Below, one piece after another: positions 1-8,032 of a stretch of DNA of 44,648 nucleotides (its first letter is position 1; each line of letters starts with the position of its first letter). The notes beneath the pieces were generated by a model. The model was given only the letters and a program-made list of their open reading frames with translations, did not search any database and was not told where the DNA came from. The DNA comes from Ezakiella coagulans (GTDB lineage: Bacteria > Bacillota > Clostridia > Tissierellales > Peptoniphilaceae), in assembly GCF_003096635.1 (NCBI RefSeq), contig NZ_QEKV01000012.1, positions 1-44,648 of the forward strand, read 5' to 3'. The position numbers were made by a program, and so were the translations under genes.

Positions 1-423
1 ACATACAAAAATAAAAACATTAAAAAGAATAAGCTACGGCTTTAGAAACTTCGATAGTTTTAGGAATAGAATATTTTTGATGTGTAAATAGAAAAAAATA
101 TGTAACAGCGGCGGCGAAAACCCCTAGGGGTTTTGTTTGCCATGCAAAAAATCCGAGAAATTGAACAGAGTTACTTTTAGTAGTTATGTTTTACTAATAA
201 TGTGTATTTTTAAATGAAAGAGAGGCTTGTTTTTATGCAAGCCTCCCCCATTGTTGACAAAGAGCCTTTCTTATTTGCGGTCTATTTTGCGGTTAATAAT
301 TGTATAAAATTGAAAACGCAGTAAGTAGCGTCGCATCACATTGCGACGCCTGGGATATGGGTAAATACACGATTGTGATTTATGCAATTTAATAATCAAT
401 AAACAATGTATTATAGACCGGTT

Positions 424-490
424 TTTTTATCCATCGAACAGAAATCTTTGATTTCGTCGTGAGATGAGATAAAAAGGTGTATTGCCGTCA
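424..490 (+). repeat. Repeat family R2, degenerate copy 1
   Basis: This segment shares the block GAAATCTTTGATTTC, itself a small hairpin, followed about 20 bp later by AAAAAGGTGTAT and GCCG, with the two other copies at 13039-13100 and 14297-14373. The middle part has diverged from them. Function is unknown. Confidence 0.55.
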
Positions 491-536
491 ATTTAGCAAC
501 TCTCCCATACGAAATATCTCTTTTCATCTCGTTTTC

Positions 537-565
537 TTGTAATGCTCAATTATTTTTAGTATAAT
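537..565 (+). promoter_or_regulatory. Sigma-A type promoter for the DUF1538 operon
   Basis: TTGTAA at 537-542 and a perfect TATAAT at 560-565 are separated by 17 bp. The gene start follows about 40 bp downstream. Confidence 0.65.
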
Positions 566-606
566 CTATATAAGCGTTGACATGCGAAACGGAAGGGTGT
601 GATTTT

Positions 607-2073
607 TTGCTTAAGGAAAAGTTTAAAGAGGTTTTATCGACGGTTTTACCGATTTCGATTTTAGTTTTTATTCTCCATTTGACATTAGTGCCGCTCGAAG
701 CGGATATGATGTGGAGATTTTATTTAGGTGCGTTATTTATTATAATCGGGCTCACGATTTTTTTGATCGGAGTCGATCTTGGAATAACACCTATCGGTGA
801 TTCATTCGGAAACACTGCGGTAAAAAGTAACCGTTTATATATCATAGGCCTGTTGGGCCTTATTCTCGGTTTTGTAATTTCAATTGCGGAACCGGATTTG
901 CACATTTTGGCAAATCAAGTGGGACAGGTCACAAACGGGATTGTTTCAAAGACTTCTCTTGTAATTATCGTGTCTGTCGGAGTTGCAGCTCTCATTTCAT
1001 TGGGGCTTATGAGAATCGTAAAATCGATGTCTCTTAAATTATTTTTGCTTATTGTTTACGGAGTAATTCTTGCACTAGCATTTTTCGGCGATTCATTTTT
1101 CCTTGCTGTTTCATTTGATGCGTCGGGTGCAACCACCGGAGCACTCACAGTTCCGTTTTTACTCGCACTCGCATCGGGTGCGTCTTCAATGAACAAGGAC
1201 AGTAAGAAATCTGAGGAAGACTCTTTCGGGCTTGTCGGAATTGCATCTGCGGGTGCAATTATCGGGGCTCTTGTTTTGGGACTTCTTTCAAATGTTTCAT
1301 TTGGTGATATGCCGCCGGTTGAAGCGGCTCAAAAGATTGGAGTTTTTTCACATTTTATTCATGAAGCTCCCATAGTTTCAAAGGAAATTCTGTTTGCTCT
1401 TTTACCAATCATTATAATTTATATTGTTGCAAATTTTAAATGGTTTAAAAATTCAAAGAGAGCAAATTCGAGAATCTTCACAGGTATCGTATTCACATTT
1501 ATCGGACTTGTAATATTTCTAGTAGGTGTCAACTCCGGCTTTATGGACGTTGGTCGTCACATCGGACATGAGTTGGCCTTAAGAGGAAACAATGTTATAA
1601 TTGTCGGAATCGCATTTTTGATGGGAGTTCTTACAATTTTAGCGGAACCTGCTGTACACGTTCTTACAAATCAAATCGAAAGCGTTACGAGCGGTTCTAT
1701 AAAGAAAAAAGTAGTTTTGATGACTTTGTCGGTCGGAGTCGGCATTGCAGTTGCACTTTCGGTTCTAAAAATTTTAGTTCCGAGCATGCAACTATGGCAC
1801 GTGCTGCTTCCGGGATATATTTTGACTTTTATTATGATGAGAAAGGTTCCAAATCTTTTTGTAGGCATTGCATTTGACTCTGGCGGGGTTGCATCGGGAC
1901 CGATGACCGCAACATTTATTCTTGCATATGCTCAAGGGATTGCAAACACAGTCCCAACTGCGGACCTTCTTTTGGACGGCTTTGGAACTATTGCAATGGT
2001 TGCAATGACACCGCTCATTGCACTGCAAATTTTGGGTTTGTTCTTTGTTAAAAAGAAAACGACGGAGGTATAG
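607..2073 (+). CDS. DUF1538 family membrane protein
   Basis: This 488-residue, strongly hydrophobic protein belongs to the DUF1538 family of putative transport proteins. It is an internal duplication. The first half (about residues 10-220) and the second half (about 270-485) both contain a Gly-rich membrane segment, an A-E-P-A/D-hydrophobic-H-hydrophobic-L-x-N-Q motif, and a later segment with FDxxGxxxGxxT. About a dozen membrane spans are likely. The start is taken as TTG 607 because GGAAGGG (591-597) is correctly spaced for it; an earlier in-frame TTG at 577 has no ribosome site. The stop is one base before the PII-like gene, implying coupled translation. The substrate is not known. Confidence 0.85.
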   Translation: MLKEKFKEVLSTVLPISILVFILHLTLVPLEADMMWRFYLGALFIIIGLTIFLIGVDLGITPIGDSFGNTAVKSNRLYIIGLLGLILGFVISIAEPDLHILANQVGQVTNGIVSKTSLVIIVSVGVAALISLGLMRIVKSMSLKLFLLIVYGVILALAFFGDSFFLAVSFDASGATTGALTVPFLLALASGASSMNKDSKKSEEDSFGLVGIASAGAIIGALVLGLLSNVSFGDMPPVEAAQKIGVFSHFIHEAPIVSKEILFALLPIIIIYIVANFKWFKNSKRANSRIFTGIVFTFIGLVIFLVGVNSGFMDVGRHIGHELALRGNNVIIVGIAFLMGVLTILAEPAVHVLTNQIESVTSGSIKKKVVLMTLSVGVGIAVALSVLKILVPSMQLWHVLLPGYILTFIMMRKVPNLFVGIAFDSGGVASGPMTATFILAYAQGIANTVPTADLLLDGFGTIAMVAMTPLIALQILGLFFVKKKTTEV

Positions 2074-2074
2074 G

Positions 2075-2731
2075 ATGTTAAATAACGATAGAGAATTGGA
2101 TATGCTTGTTGCAATTGTTGCACAGGATAAGGGCAGCAAAGTTTTGGCAGTTGCAAGGGAAGTGGGAGTGCAAGGCGGCACAATTCTTCACGGTGTTGGA
2201 ACTGCAAGCAGAACGATTTTCGATTATCTCGGTTTAAATGACAAAAAGAAGGCACTCATTTTGATTGTCGGCGAGAGAGATTTGATTATAAGAGCTGCGG
2301 AACATATTTCCGAAAAGATGGAATTTAATAAACCGAACCATGGTATTGCATACATTGAAAATGTTTTGAATATTTACGGTTCACATTTTAGTAACGGCGA
2401 AGGCGAAGAAAGAGGTGAAGGTGAAATTATGTACAATGCTATTTATACAATTGTTGAAAGAGGAAAGGCAGACGATGTAATTGAAGCGGCTGAAAAGGCC
2501 GGTTCAAAGGGAGGCACAGTTATTAATGCGAGAGGTGCCGGAACTCATGAAACACAAAAGGTTTTTAACATGGTGATTGAGCCTGAGAAGGAAATTGTCC
2601 TTGTTATCTCAGAGGTCGATAGGACAAGAGCCATCGTTGATGCAATAAGAGAAAAAGTTAAAATCGAAGAACCGGGCAACGGAATTTTGTATGTGACAGA
2701 CGTTAGAGAAACATACGGTATGGCAAAATAA
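2075..2731 (+). CDS. Tandem PII-like regulatory protein
   Basis: The 218-residue product consists of two PII (GlnB/GlnK)-like ferredoxin-fold domains in one chain, about residues 1-105 and 115-218. Each half begins with a hydrophobic strand, has a GGT-hydrophobic turn (GGTILHG in the first, GGTVINARG in the second) and ends with a strand and a YG motif. PII proteins are normally single-domain trimers that sense nucleotides and 2-oxoglutarate and bind membrane transporters. Here the gene is one base downstream of a duplicated membrane protein, with its own GGAGGT at 2064-2069, so it most likely controls that protein. The first ATG with a good ribosome site is 2075. The ligand is not predictable from sequence. 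Confidence 0.82.
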   Translation: MLNNDRELDMLVAIVAQDKGSKVLAVAREVGVQGGTILHGVGTASRTIFDYLGLNDKKKALILIVGERDLIIRAAEHISEKMEFNKPNHGIAYIENVLNIYGSHFSNGEGEERGEGEIMYNAIYTIVERGKADDVIEAAEKAGSKGGTVINARGAGTHETQKVFNMVIEPEKEIVLVISEVDRTRAIVDAIREKVKIEEPGNGILYVTDVRETYGMAK

Positions 2732-2749
2732 AAAAGAACGGAGGACATT

Positions 2750-3103
2750 ATGATTTATATCGCTTATAAAAGATGCAGCACTTGTAAAAAGATTCAAGCC
2801 TTGCTCGACGAAAAGAAAATTGATTATGTATACAGAGAGATAGACAAGGAAAATCCGACTGCCGATGAGATAAAAAAATGGCATGAGGAGTCGGGGCTTG
2901 ATATCAAAAAGTTTTTCAACACGAGCGGCATGATTTACAGAGACAACAATTTAAAGGACAAGCTTCCTAATATGACAGACAAGGAAAAGTATGAACTTCT
3001 TGCAACTGACGGCAAGCTTGTGAAACGACCGATTCTTTTGGACGACGACAAAAAATTTGTTGCAGTCGGACCTGGAGTAAAAAAATATTTGGAAGAAAAG
3101 TAA
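2750..3103 (+). CDS. ArsC/Spx family thioredoxin-fold protein
   Basis: This 117-residue protein has the ArsC/Spx/YffB fold. It starts with a beta strand followed by CSTC (a CxxC motif in residues 9-12), has FFNTSG in the middle, and ends with the family motif KRPILLDDDKKFVAVG. Members are either glutaredoxin- or thioredoxin-linked reductases or, as in Spx, RNA polymerase-binding regulators. The length is close to normal arsenate reductase-like proteins. It lies 18 bp behind the PII-like gene with GGAGG just upstream and shares the operon terminator. No arsenic genes are nearby, so arsenate reduction is only one option. Confidence 0.82.
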   Translation: MIYIAYKRCSTCKKIQALLDEKKIDYVYREIDKENPTADEIKKWHEESGLDIKKFFNTSGMIYRDNNLKDKLPNMTDKEKYELLATDGKLVKRPILLDDDKKFVAVGPGVKKYLEEK

Positions 3104-3108
3104 ATAAA

Positions 3109-3138
3109 AAGGAGGCTTTGATTAGCCTCCTATTTTTT
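3109..3138. terminator. Bidirectional Rho-independent terminator
   Basis: AGGAGGCT and AGCCTCCT form a hairpin with a 6-base loop, with a T-tract on the plus strand and a matching A-rich side that gives T's on the minus strand. It separates the convergent ArsC-like and methyltransferase genes. Confidence 0.85.
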
Positions 3139-3164
3139 CGCTTGGGATATTTCAAGCGATTTTT

Positions 3165-3881
3165 TTATCTAAGCACATTTACAACGTCGCCGATAACAAT
3201 TATGCCCGGCGTTTGTATGTCTTTTTCGATTTTTGTTTTATACGCATTTTCGAGAGTCGTTATTGTGAGTCTTTGGTCTTTCGTCGATGCTTTTTCGATG
3301 AATGCGACGGGAGTGTTTTTAGATTTCCCCGCATTCATAAGTTTTTCGGAAATAATTTCGGTGTTTCCGATGCCCATCAAGACAATAATCGTTCCGTTCA
3401 GTTTTGCAAGTGCGTCGAAGTCGACAGTCGAACCTGCCATCTCGTGTCCCGTAAGCACAGTGAACGATGTTGAAACACCGCGGTGCGTGATTGGAATATT
3501 CGAGAGAAGAGGCGCCGACGTTGAGCTCGAAAGTCCCGGAAAGACAAGAGGAGTTATTCCATGTTCCTTGAGATACAAAAACTCTTCGCCGCCGCGACCG
3601 AACACAAAGGGATCGCCGCCCTTTAGCCTCAAGGTGTATTTGTATTTTCTCGAGCACTCGAGAAGAAGTTCATTAATTTCCTCCTGTTTCATCGAATGCT
3701 TTCCCGCACGTTTTCCAACAAATATTTGCTCTGCGCCAGGCTTCTTATAGTCCAAGAGTTCTTTTGGAATAAGTGCGTCATACAAAATTATGTCAGCTTC
3801 TTTTACGGCATTTAAAGTTTTTATAGTGACAAGCTCGATGTCTCCCGGACCTGTGCCTGCCAAAACTGTTTTTCTTTCCAT
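3165..3881 (-). CDS. cobA: Uroporphyrinogen-III C-methyltransferase
   Basis: SUMT transfers two methyl groups from S-adenosylmethionine to uroporphyrinogen III to give precorrin-2, the branch point to siroheme and cobalamin. The 238-residue protein has the diagnostic tetrapyrrole methylase motifs in order: GTGPGD at residues 9-14, the RLKGGDPFVFGRGGEE block at 85-100, a PG-L-SS turn and the ITHRG motif. It is the stand-alone CobA form, without the CysG dehydrogenase or HemD domains. It starts one base after the stop of the gene upstream, with GGAG before the ATG, so the two are co-transcribed. No other heme, siroheme or cobalamin gene is visible in the window, and no cobalamin riboswitch was recognised upstream. 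Confidence 0.92.
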   Translation of the reverse strand: MERKTVLAGTGPGDIELVTIKTLNAVKEADIILYDALIPKELLDYKKPGAEQIFVGKRAGKHSMKQEEINELLLECSRKYKYTLRLKGGDPFVFGRGGEEFLYLKEHGITPLVFPGLSSSTSAPLLSNIPITHRGVSTSFTVLTGHEMAGSTVDFDALAKLNGTIIVLMGIGNTEIISEKLMNAGKSKNTPVAFIEKASTKDQRLTITTLENAYKTKIEKDIQTPGIIVIGDVVNVLR

Positions 3882-3882
3882 T

Positions 3883-4773
3883 TTATCTCCTTATTGAGCG
3901 AGCAATCATCGAGACGGTGTGTCTTTCACCACGAATTGCACTGCTCATTTTATAAATGTTTTCCGGATATGCAATTCCGCCGTATCCGCTGTCGCCGATG
4001 TGCATAATATCAAAACCGATTGACTTCGTGTGAAGTGCAATTTTTTCAATGACCGAAGTGTCCGAAGACTCTTGACTCGTGCCTATAGATGCGAGAGAGA
4101 GTTTCTCGCAATTTCTTATGAGCTCAACATTTTCACGCAGTTCGTTTTCGGAAATACCCGGTGCTGTAAATGGTGCCGGAAGAAGAATTATATCTGCACC
4201 TGCGTCGATAAAACTCTTTGTCGTTTCAACACTTACAAGTTTTTCATTCACACCGGACGAGTGCATCTTTCCTGCGATAACAATTCCGCTGAAGTTCTTC
4301 TTCGCTCTTTTTATCGCTTCGACAATTTCATCATTTGTAACGCCGGTCGCCGGATTTCCGGTAAGGCATACAAATTTAAACCCCAATTTGTCCGCAGCTT
4401 CGAGCGCTTCTTCGCTTGCGATTCTGCCTTTTGAAATCTCGATTCTCTTGTCCATCATATCATGATTTAAATCAATCGGCTCGAGATTAAGTCCGACAGG
4501 TCGACCTGTGAGTTCGGTTATGAGTTCCACAGGATTGTCACTCGTTGGAAGCCCTTCGATTTTCGGCTCGAAAAGGTCGATAAGATTTAATAAAATAAGA
4601 TCTGCACCAAAAGCACGTGCGACCTCCGCTCCGGTAATCCCATCTGACGGTGTCTTTGTTACGATTGATTCCGCCATAATAATTCTCGATTCCGACGCAA
4701 AAATGGATTCCAAAAGTTCTTTTTTAGACAGACTCACCATCTCACTCGGTTTTAAATTTAAAAAACGCTTCAT
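3883..4773 (-). CDS. DUF7916-type TIM-barrel protein (PEP phosphonomutase-like)
   Basis: The 296-residue protein resembles a family variously labelled haloacid dehalogenase-like, PEP phosphonomutase-like or DUF7916. It is probably a TIM barrel: alternating strands carry FGADLILLNL, GRPVGLNLEP, a CLTGNPATGV turn, AGKMHSSGV and AGADIILLPAP, and near the C-terminus HIGDSGYGG. The reaction is unknown. ATG 4773 was chosen because AAGGAG (4783-4788) is nine bases upstream of it; TTG 4782 and ATG 4779 are in frame but too close. Its stop is one base from the cobA start, suggesting a shared function, though I cannot name one. Confidence 0.65.
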   Translation of the reverse strand: MKRFLNLKPSEMVSLSKKELLESIFASESRIIMAESIVTKTPSDGITGAEVARAFGADLILLNLIDLFEPKIEGLPTSDNPVELITELTGRPVGLNLEPIDLNHDMMDKRIEISKGRIASEEALEAADKLGFKFVCLTGNPATGVTNDEIVEAIKRAKKNFSGIVIAGKMHSSGVNEKLVSVETTKSFIDAGADIILLPAPFTAPGISENELRENVELIRNCEKLSLASIGTSQESSDTSVIEKIALHTKSIGFDIMHIGDSGYGGIAYPENIYKMSSAIRGERHTVSMIARSIRR

Positions 4774-4966
4774 TGTCATCAACTCCTTATGTACTTCGCG
4801 TGAAAAGGCGAAACTTCAGCGAAAAAAGTTTTTGAACTCAAAAGAGCCCCCGTGAAAGTATAAATAGATCGTAAATTAAATCGTGAATAAAAAATAAAAA
4901 ACGTAATAAGAAAAAGAATCGAGTCCGTTCGAATTACTGAAAAAAAGACTTTCACACCCAACTGTA

Positions 4967-6304
4967 TTAATTTTCTTGTTTTGCAATCGTTGTTAACGAT
5001 GTCGAAAGTGCAAGCACAATCCAGACCATCATTATTATTCGATTGATATAAATTATATCTTCAAACATTCCGTGCACGAGAATTCCCGCAATCGATGCAA
5101 GAACGCCGCATGCAAATGTTTTAACGATTGAATTCTTCGTATTATAAATCACTCTTATGGTTTGCACAATGCTCACGACAACCACAACCAAAAATGTTAT
5201 AAACCCTGTGTAGCCACCCTCGGCCATAACTTGAAGATAGGTGTTGTGTGCGTGGAAAATTGGCATTGAGCGAATATATGTTTCAAAAGTTTCCTTAAAC
5301 GGCTTATGACCAAAGCCGACTCCAACTTGCGGATGATCTTTCACAACATCTTTTGTGATCGACCAAATCTTAAAGCGATAACTCGTCGAGCTGTCCTTGA
5401 CATTTGTGATTGACATAATTCGGTTTCTTATACTTTCCGGAAGAAAATTCATCCCGAGAAGTGCAAACGGAATTGCAAGTGCAATGAGCGGTCTGTAGTT
5501 GAAAAACAAAAATACTAGTGCACTCACTCCGACCGACATAATACCACCACGTGAAAATGTGAGAAGCAGCGACAAAAGGAGAAGTCCCGTTATTCCTAAA
5601 AACACAAACTTCTTAAATCCGTCTTTGTGTGCCCAAAAAAGGCTCACCACAATCGGGGTCAACAGTACGATGTATTCCGCGAAAACATTCGGATTCATAA
5701 AAACGGAATATGCCCTTGCGGAGATTTGACTAGAAACATCTGCATCGACCCATTCTCTTTGAACGGTTCCGAAAAATTTGAATTGCAAAATGCCCCAAAG
5801 ACAAACAAATGCAGCTCCAATTGCAAGGCTCGTTGCGATTTTGTTGTAGTCCTCCTTAGTCTTTATGGATGTTACAATTGCCAGAAAGATTGCAATCCCT
5901 GCAACGTTCATCGAAAAGTCTCGAAGTGAGCCGAATATGTCGAGCGAAGTGAATGTGTTTATTAGAATAAAAACAAAAACGAGCGCCACCGGTACATAAA
6001 AAGTGCTCAAAACAATTTTTTCTCGTTTATATACATAGATGTCCATAATATAAAGAAATAAAATTGCAAATGCACCCATAAGCGTTATCATATCCGGTAA
6101 AAAAGGATACCCGATCAAAAACAGATTGAGCGTTAAAAATTTTCGCTTTGCAAAAAATGGTGCCGCCAAAATCATGAGAGCGACAAGAAATGCCACTTTG
6201 TATCCGAGAAATCTAAGACTTGACGCGAACGCAAAAATCGAAACAATAGGATAGAGAAGATTCATACGTATCATATTATCTTTTTTTATACTATTTATCT
6301 CCAT
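4967..6304 (-). CDS. O-antigen ligase/polymerase-like (Wzy/WaaL) membrane protein
   Basis: This 445-residue polytopic protein has about ten to twelve hydrophobic segments. Its large loop before the last spans contains the O-antigen ligase family motif region, including VGVGFGHK and HAHNTYLQVMAEGG. Family members join or polymerise lipid-linked glycans outside the membrane; in Gram-positives they usually belong to exopolysaccharide or teichoic-type glycan pathways. GGAGG lies six bases before ATG 6304. The gene overlaps the preceding small membrane protein gene by 14 bases, so the two are translationally coupled. No glycosyltransferases are adjacent, so the glycan is unknown. A gap of about 190 bp with no recognised element separates it from the next gene in the same direction. 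Confidence 0.8.
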   Translation of the reverse strand: MEINSIKKDNMIRMNLLYPIVSIFAFASSLRFLGYKVAFLVALMILAAPFFAKRKFLTLNLFLIGYPFLPDMITLMGAFAILFLYIMDIYVYKREKIVLSTFYVPVALVFVFILINTFTSLDIFGSLRDFSMNVAGIAIFLAIVTSIKTKEDYNKIATSLAIGAAFVCLWGILQFKFFGTVQREWVDADVSSQISARAYSVFMNPNVFAEYIVLLTPIVVSLFWAHKDGFKKFVFLGITGLLLLSLLLTFSRGGIMSVGVSALVFLFFNYRPLIALAIPFALLGMNFLPESIRNRIMSITNVKDSSTSYRFKIWSITKDVVKDHPQVGVGFGHKPFKETFETYIRSMPIFHAHNTYLQVMAEGGYTGFITFLVVVVVSIVQTIRVIYNTKNSIVKTFACGVLASIAGILVHGMFEDIIYINRIIMMVWIVLALSTSLTTIAKQEN

Positions 6305-6755
6305 CTCTCGCCTCCAACTTGTATGCGTAGGTGAAAAATCTCACGAAGATTGAAGACTTATACCACCCATTACTTATAAAATCTTGGGTAAATTTTGTTA
6401 AATTACAAAGCACAAAAAGTGCTATACTAATTTTAAGAGGAGCTCCCATTACGACTCCGACAAAGAAAAGAAGGGCACCTGTAAGATAAACTATCGGGGC
6501 TTGCTCTTCAAGAAACAAAGCATTAAGAATCTTTGAGTTAAAATTGGAAGGAGCTGAATCGGGCTCCATTTTTTTTATTATATTGTATGTTTTTGAATAT
6601 TTTATGATGTCGTCATCAATCGATTTTCGAATAATTTTCGAATTAGACGGTTTACTTTTCGGATTAAAAATCCTATAAAGATTTGAACTTTCAAAAACAT
6701 TTCGCACAAGCGTGAAAAACTTGTTGAACGAATTTGCTATAATACTATTTTTCAT
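6291..6755 (-). CDS. Small membrane protein of unknown function
   Basis: I do not recognise a family for this 154-residue protein. Residues 1-80 are polar and Ser/Lys/Asn-rich, and a hydrophobic region at about 90-125 probably forms two membrane spans, followed by a basic tail. The ATG at 6755 lies inside the last codons of the DUF4330 gene (an 11-base overlap ending in its TAG), and the 3' end overlaps the O-antigen-ligase-like gene. The tight overlaps on both sides mean the three products are made together and probably serve one envelope glycan process. Confidence 0.65.
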   Translation of the reverse strand: MKNSIIANSFNKFFTLVRNVFESSNLYRIFNPKSKPSNSKIIRKSIDDDIIKYSKTYNIIKKMEPDSAPSNFNSKILNALFLEEQAPIVYLTGALLFFVGVVMGAPLKISIALFVLCNLTKFTQDFISNGWYKSSIFVRFFTYAYKLEARDGDK

Positions 6756-7233
6756 ATACATCAAGCTTTACTAAATATGCTTCCATGTTCATGTATTTTG
6801 TTTTTACGATGTATTTTATTCCAACTCTTACTTGTTCGCCGGTTGCCCAATAAGCGTCGCCGTCGTCTTTAAGAGTTGCTTCAATTGTAAATTTTACATC
6901 GTATTTTCCCGGCACAACTTTGTTCACCCATTCGCCGTCAATTTCGAGCGGCTTTTCGGTTGGCGTTGATTCGATATCAACAATTTTTCCAATAGGTCTT
7001 GTTCTGTCTGCCCAATAAAGCATGTCGCCTTTGTGAAGCATTTGAACAGTCAAATCGCGAACATCACCGACCTCGAATGTTAGCTTAGCGTCGTGCATCA
7101 TTTGTGACGCGTCAGGCTTTGTAAAATATCTTTTTGCACCGAAAACTACTGCAAAAATTAAAACCAAAACAATAATAAGGTCTAAAATATTTATTAGACC
7201 GAATAACTTACCTTCTTTATCAATAACTTTCAT
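6745..7233 (-). CDS. DUF4330 domain protein
   Basis: The 162-residue protein starts with the DUF4330 pattern: a short IDKEGKLFGLINILDL segment, then one hydrophobic span (about residues 15-35), then a beta-rich domain facing outside. DUF4330 proteins commonly sit beside polysaccharide polymerase genes in Firmicutes, which fits the next two genes; their biochemical role is unknown. ATG 7233 follows GGAGGT with a 4-base gap. It heads the minus-strand operon and has a promoter at 7261-7289. Confidence 0.75.
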   Translation of the reverse strand: MKVIDKEGKLFGLINILDLIIVLVLIFAVVFGAKRYFTKPDASQMMHDAKLTFEVGDVRDLTVQMLHKGDMLYWADRTRPIGKIVDIESTPTEKPLEIDGEWVNKVVPGKYDVKFTIEATLKDDGDAYWATGEQVRVGIKYIVKTKYMNMEAYLVKLDVYEK

Positions 7234-7260
7234 TGTTACCTCCAATAATTTTATATTTAT

Positions 7261-7289
7261 ATTGTATATTAAATCTATTTAAAAGTAAA
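7261..7289 (-). promoter_or_regulatory. Probable promoter for the DUF4330 operon
   Basis: Read on the minus strand, TTTACT and TACAAT are 17 bp apart, about 30 bp before the DUF4330 start. The surrounding DNA is very AT-rich, so chance matches are possible. Confidence 0.45.
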
Positions 7290-7455
7290 GAAATTTCGAT
7301 TTTTCTGAAAGTTAAGGAGTTTGTAATATTAGTTTAAACAAATGAGAATAAATACGGGTAATAATGATAATAGTGGGTATAATAATAACGTACAATATTT
7401 AAACTTAGTAAATTATAAAAAATGTTTTTAATAATCATACAAATGAGGTGATTTA

Positions 7456-8022
7456 ATGTTAATATATGTAGATACAGAAAACATGGAGGCCAATTGGGTT
7501 GACGTTCTTCCATATTTGGAAGAGAACGACACGATATACGTATTTTATACTAAAAATTCCAAAGGACTCGATATTGGAAAACTGGATCTTATAAGAAATT
7601 CCGATGCAAATATAATACTTCTTCCTGCATCGACCGGAGACAATGCACTTGACTTCGTGCTTTCAAGTCAGCTTGGAAACAAAATCGATGAAGCAAAAGT
7701 TCATATTATATTAAGCGGAGACAACGGATATACACCGCTTGTGAAATTTTGGGAAGAGAGAGCAGAGGTCTTTATCACTTCCGACATCGAACAAGTGATA
7801 GAATATATAAAAACCGGCACAATGCCGAAGCCGAAACCGCTTCCAAGCGGAAGGCTTGTCATGGAAATAGACATACCGGATGAGAAGAGAAGACAAGTTC
7901 AAAGCGTCCTCGACAAAGTCGGAAACGGCGATTTGAATGCAATATACCAAAGCTTAATAAAAGCTTTCGGACAAGATGAAGGGCTTGTACTTTATAAAGA
8001 AATTCGTTCAAGAATAAGATAA
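7456..8022 (+). CDS. NYN/PIN-like domain protein
   Basis: This 188-residue protein has the NYN/PIN-like nuclease pattern: Asp6 in an initial YVDTENM strand, Asp66 in a central DNALDF helix, and Asp89 in LSGDNGY, spaced as the acidic metal-binding residues of NYN ribonucleases. The C-terminal 60 residues are charged and helical and could bind RNA or a partner. GAGGTGA precedes ATG 7456. It ends only 10 bp before sufC and points the same way, so it is probably the first gene of the Suf operon, an association I cannot explain. The 210 bp upstream are AT-rich with no convincing -35 element on this strand. Confidence 0.7.
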   Translation: MLIYVDTENMEANWVDVLPYLEENDTIYVFYTKNSKGLDIGKLDLIRNSDANIILLPASTGDNALDFVLSSQLGNKIDEAKVHIILSGDNGYTPLVKFWEERAEVFITSDIEQVIEYIKTGTMPKPKPLPSGRLVMEIDIPDEKRRQVQSVLDKVGNGDLNAIYQSLIKAFGQDEGLVLYKEIRSRIR

Positions 8023-8032
8023 GGAGAATTAT

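Larger units (their letters stand above)
1..606. other. Noncoding left edge with palindromes and repeat remnants
   Basis: No credible gene is seen here. The stretch holds a perfect 18 bp palindrome at 117-134 (A4 C4 TA G4 T4), a GAGGCTTG/CAAGCCTC hairpin at 222-245, and a GCGTCGC/GCGACGC hairpin at 328-349. A 22 bp remnant of the 5' end of the 125 bp repeat family lies at 272-293, and a degenerate copy of the second repeat family at about 424-490. The promoter of the first gene is at its right end. The palindromes could be terminators of a gene left of the window, but only weak T-tracts are present. Confidence 0.6.

Noticed and set aside
3118-3750. A 210-codon plus-strand reading frame opposite cobA
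   Set aside because: It lies antisense to a gene with all SUMT motifs, has no good ribosome site, and its peptide resembles nothing known.
4779-4961. A 60-codon minus-strand reading frame between the DUF7916-type and O-antigen-ligase-like genes
   Set aside because: No ribosome site, biased composition and overlap with the next gene's leader make it unlikely to be translated.
4774-4966. Possible cobalamin riboswitch near cobA
   Set aside because: I could not find a B12-box-like motif or a matching fold in this AT-rich gap.
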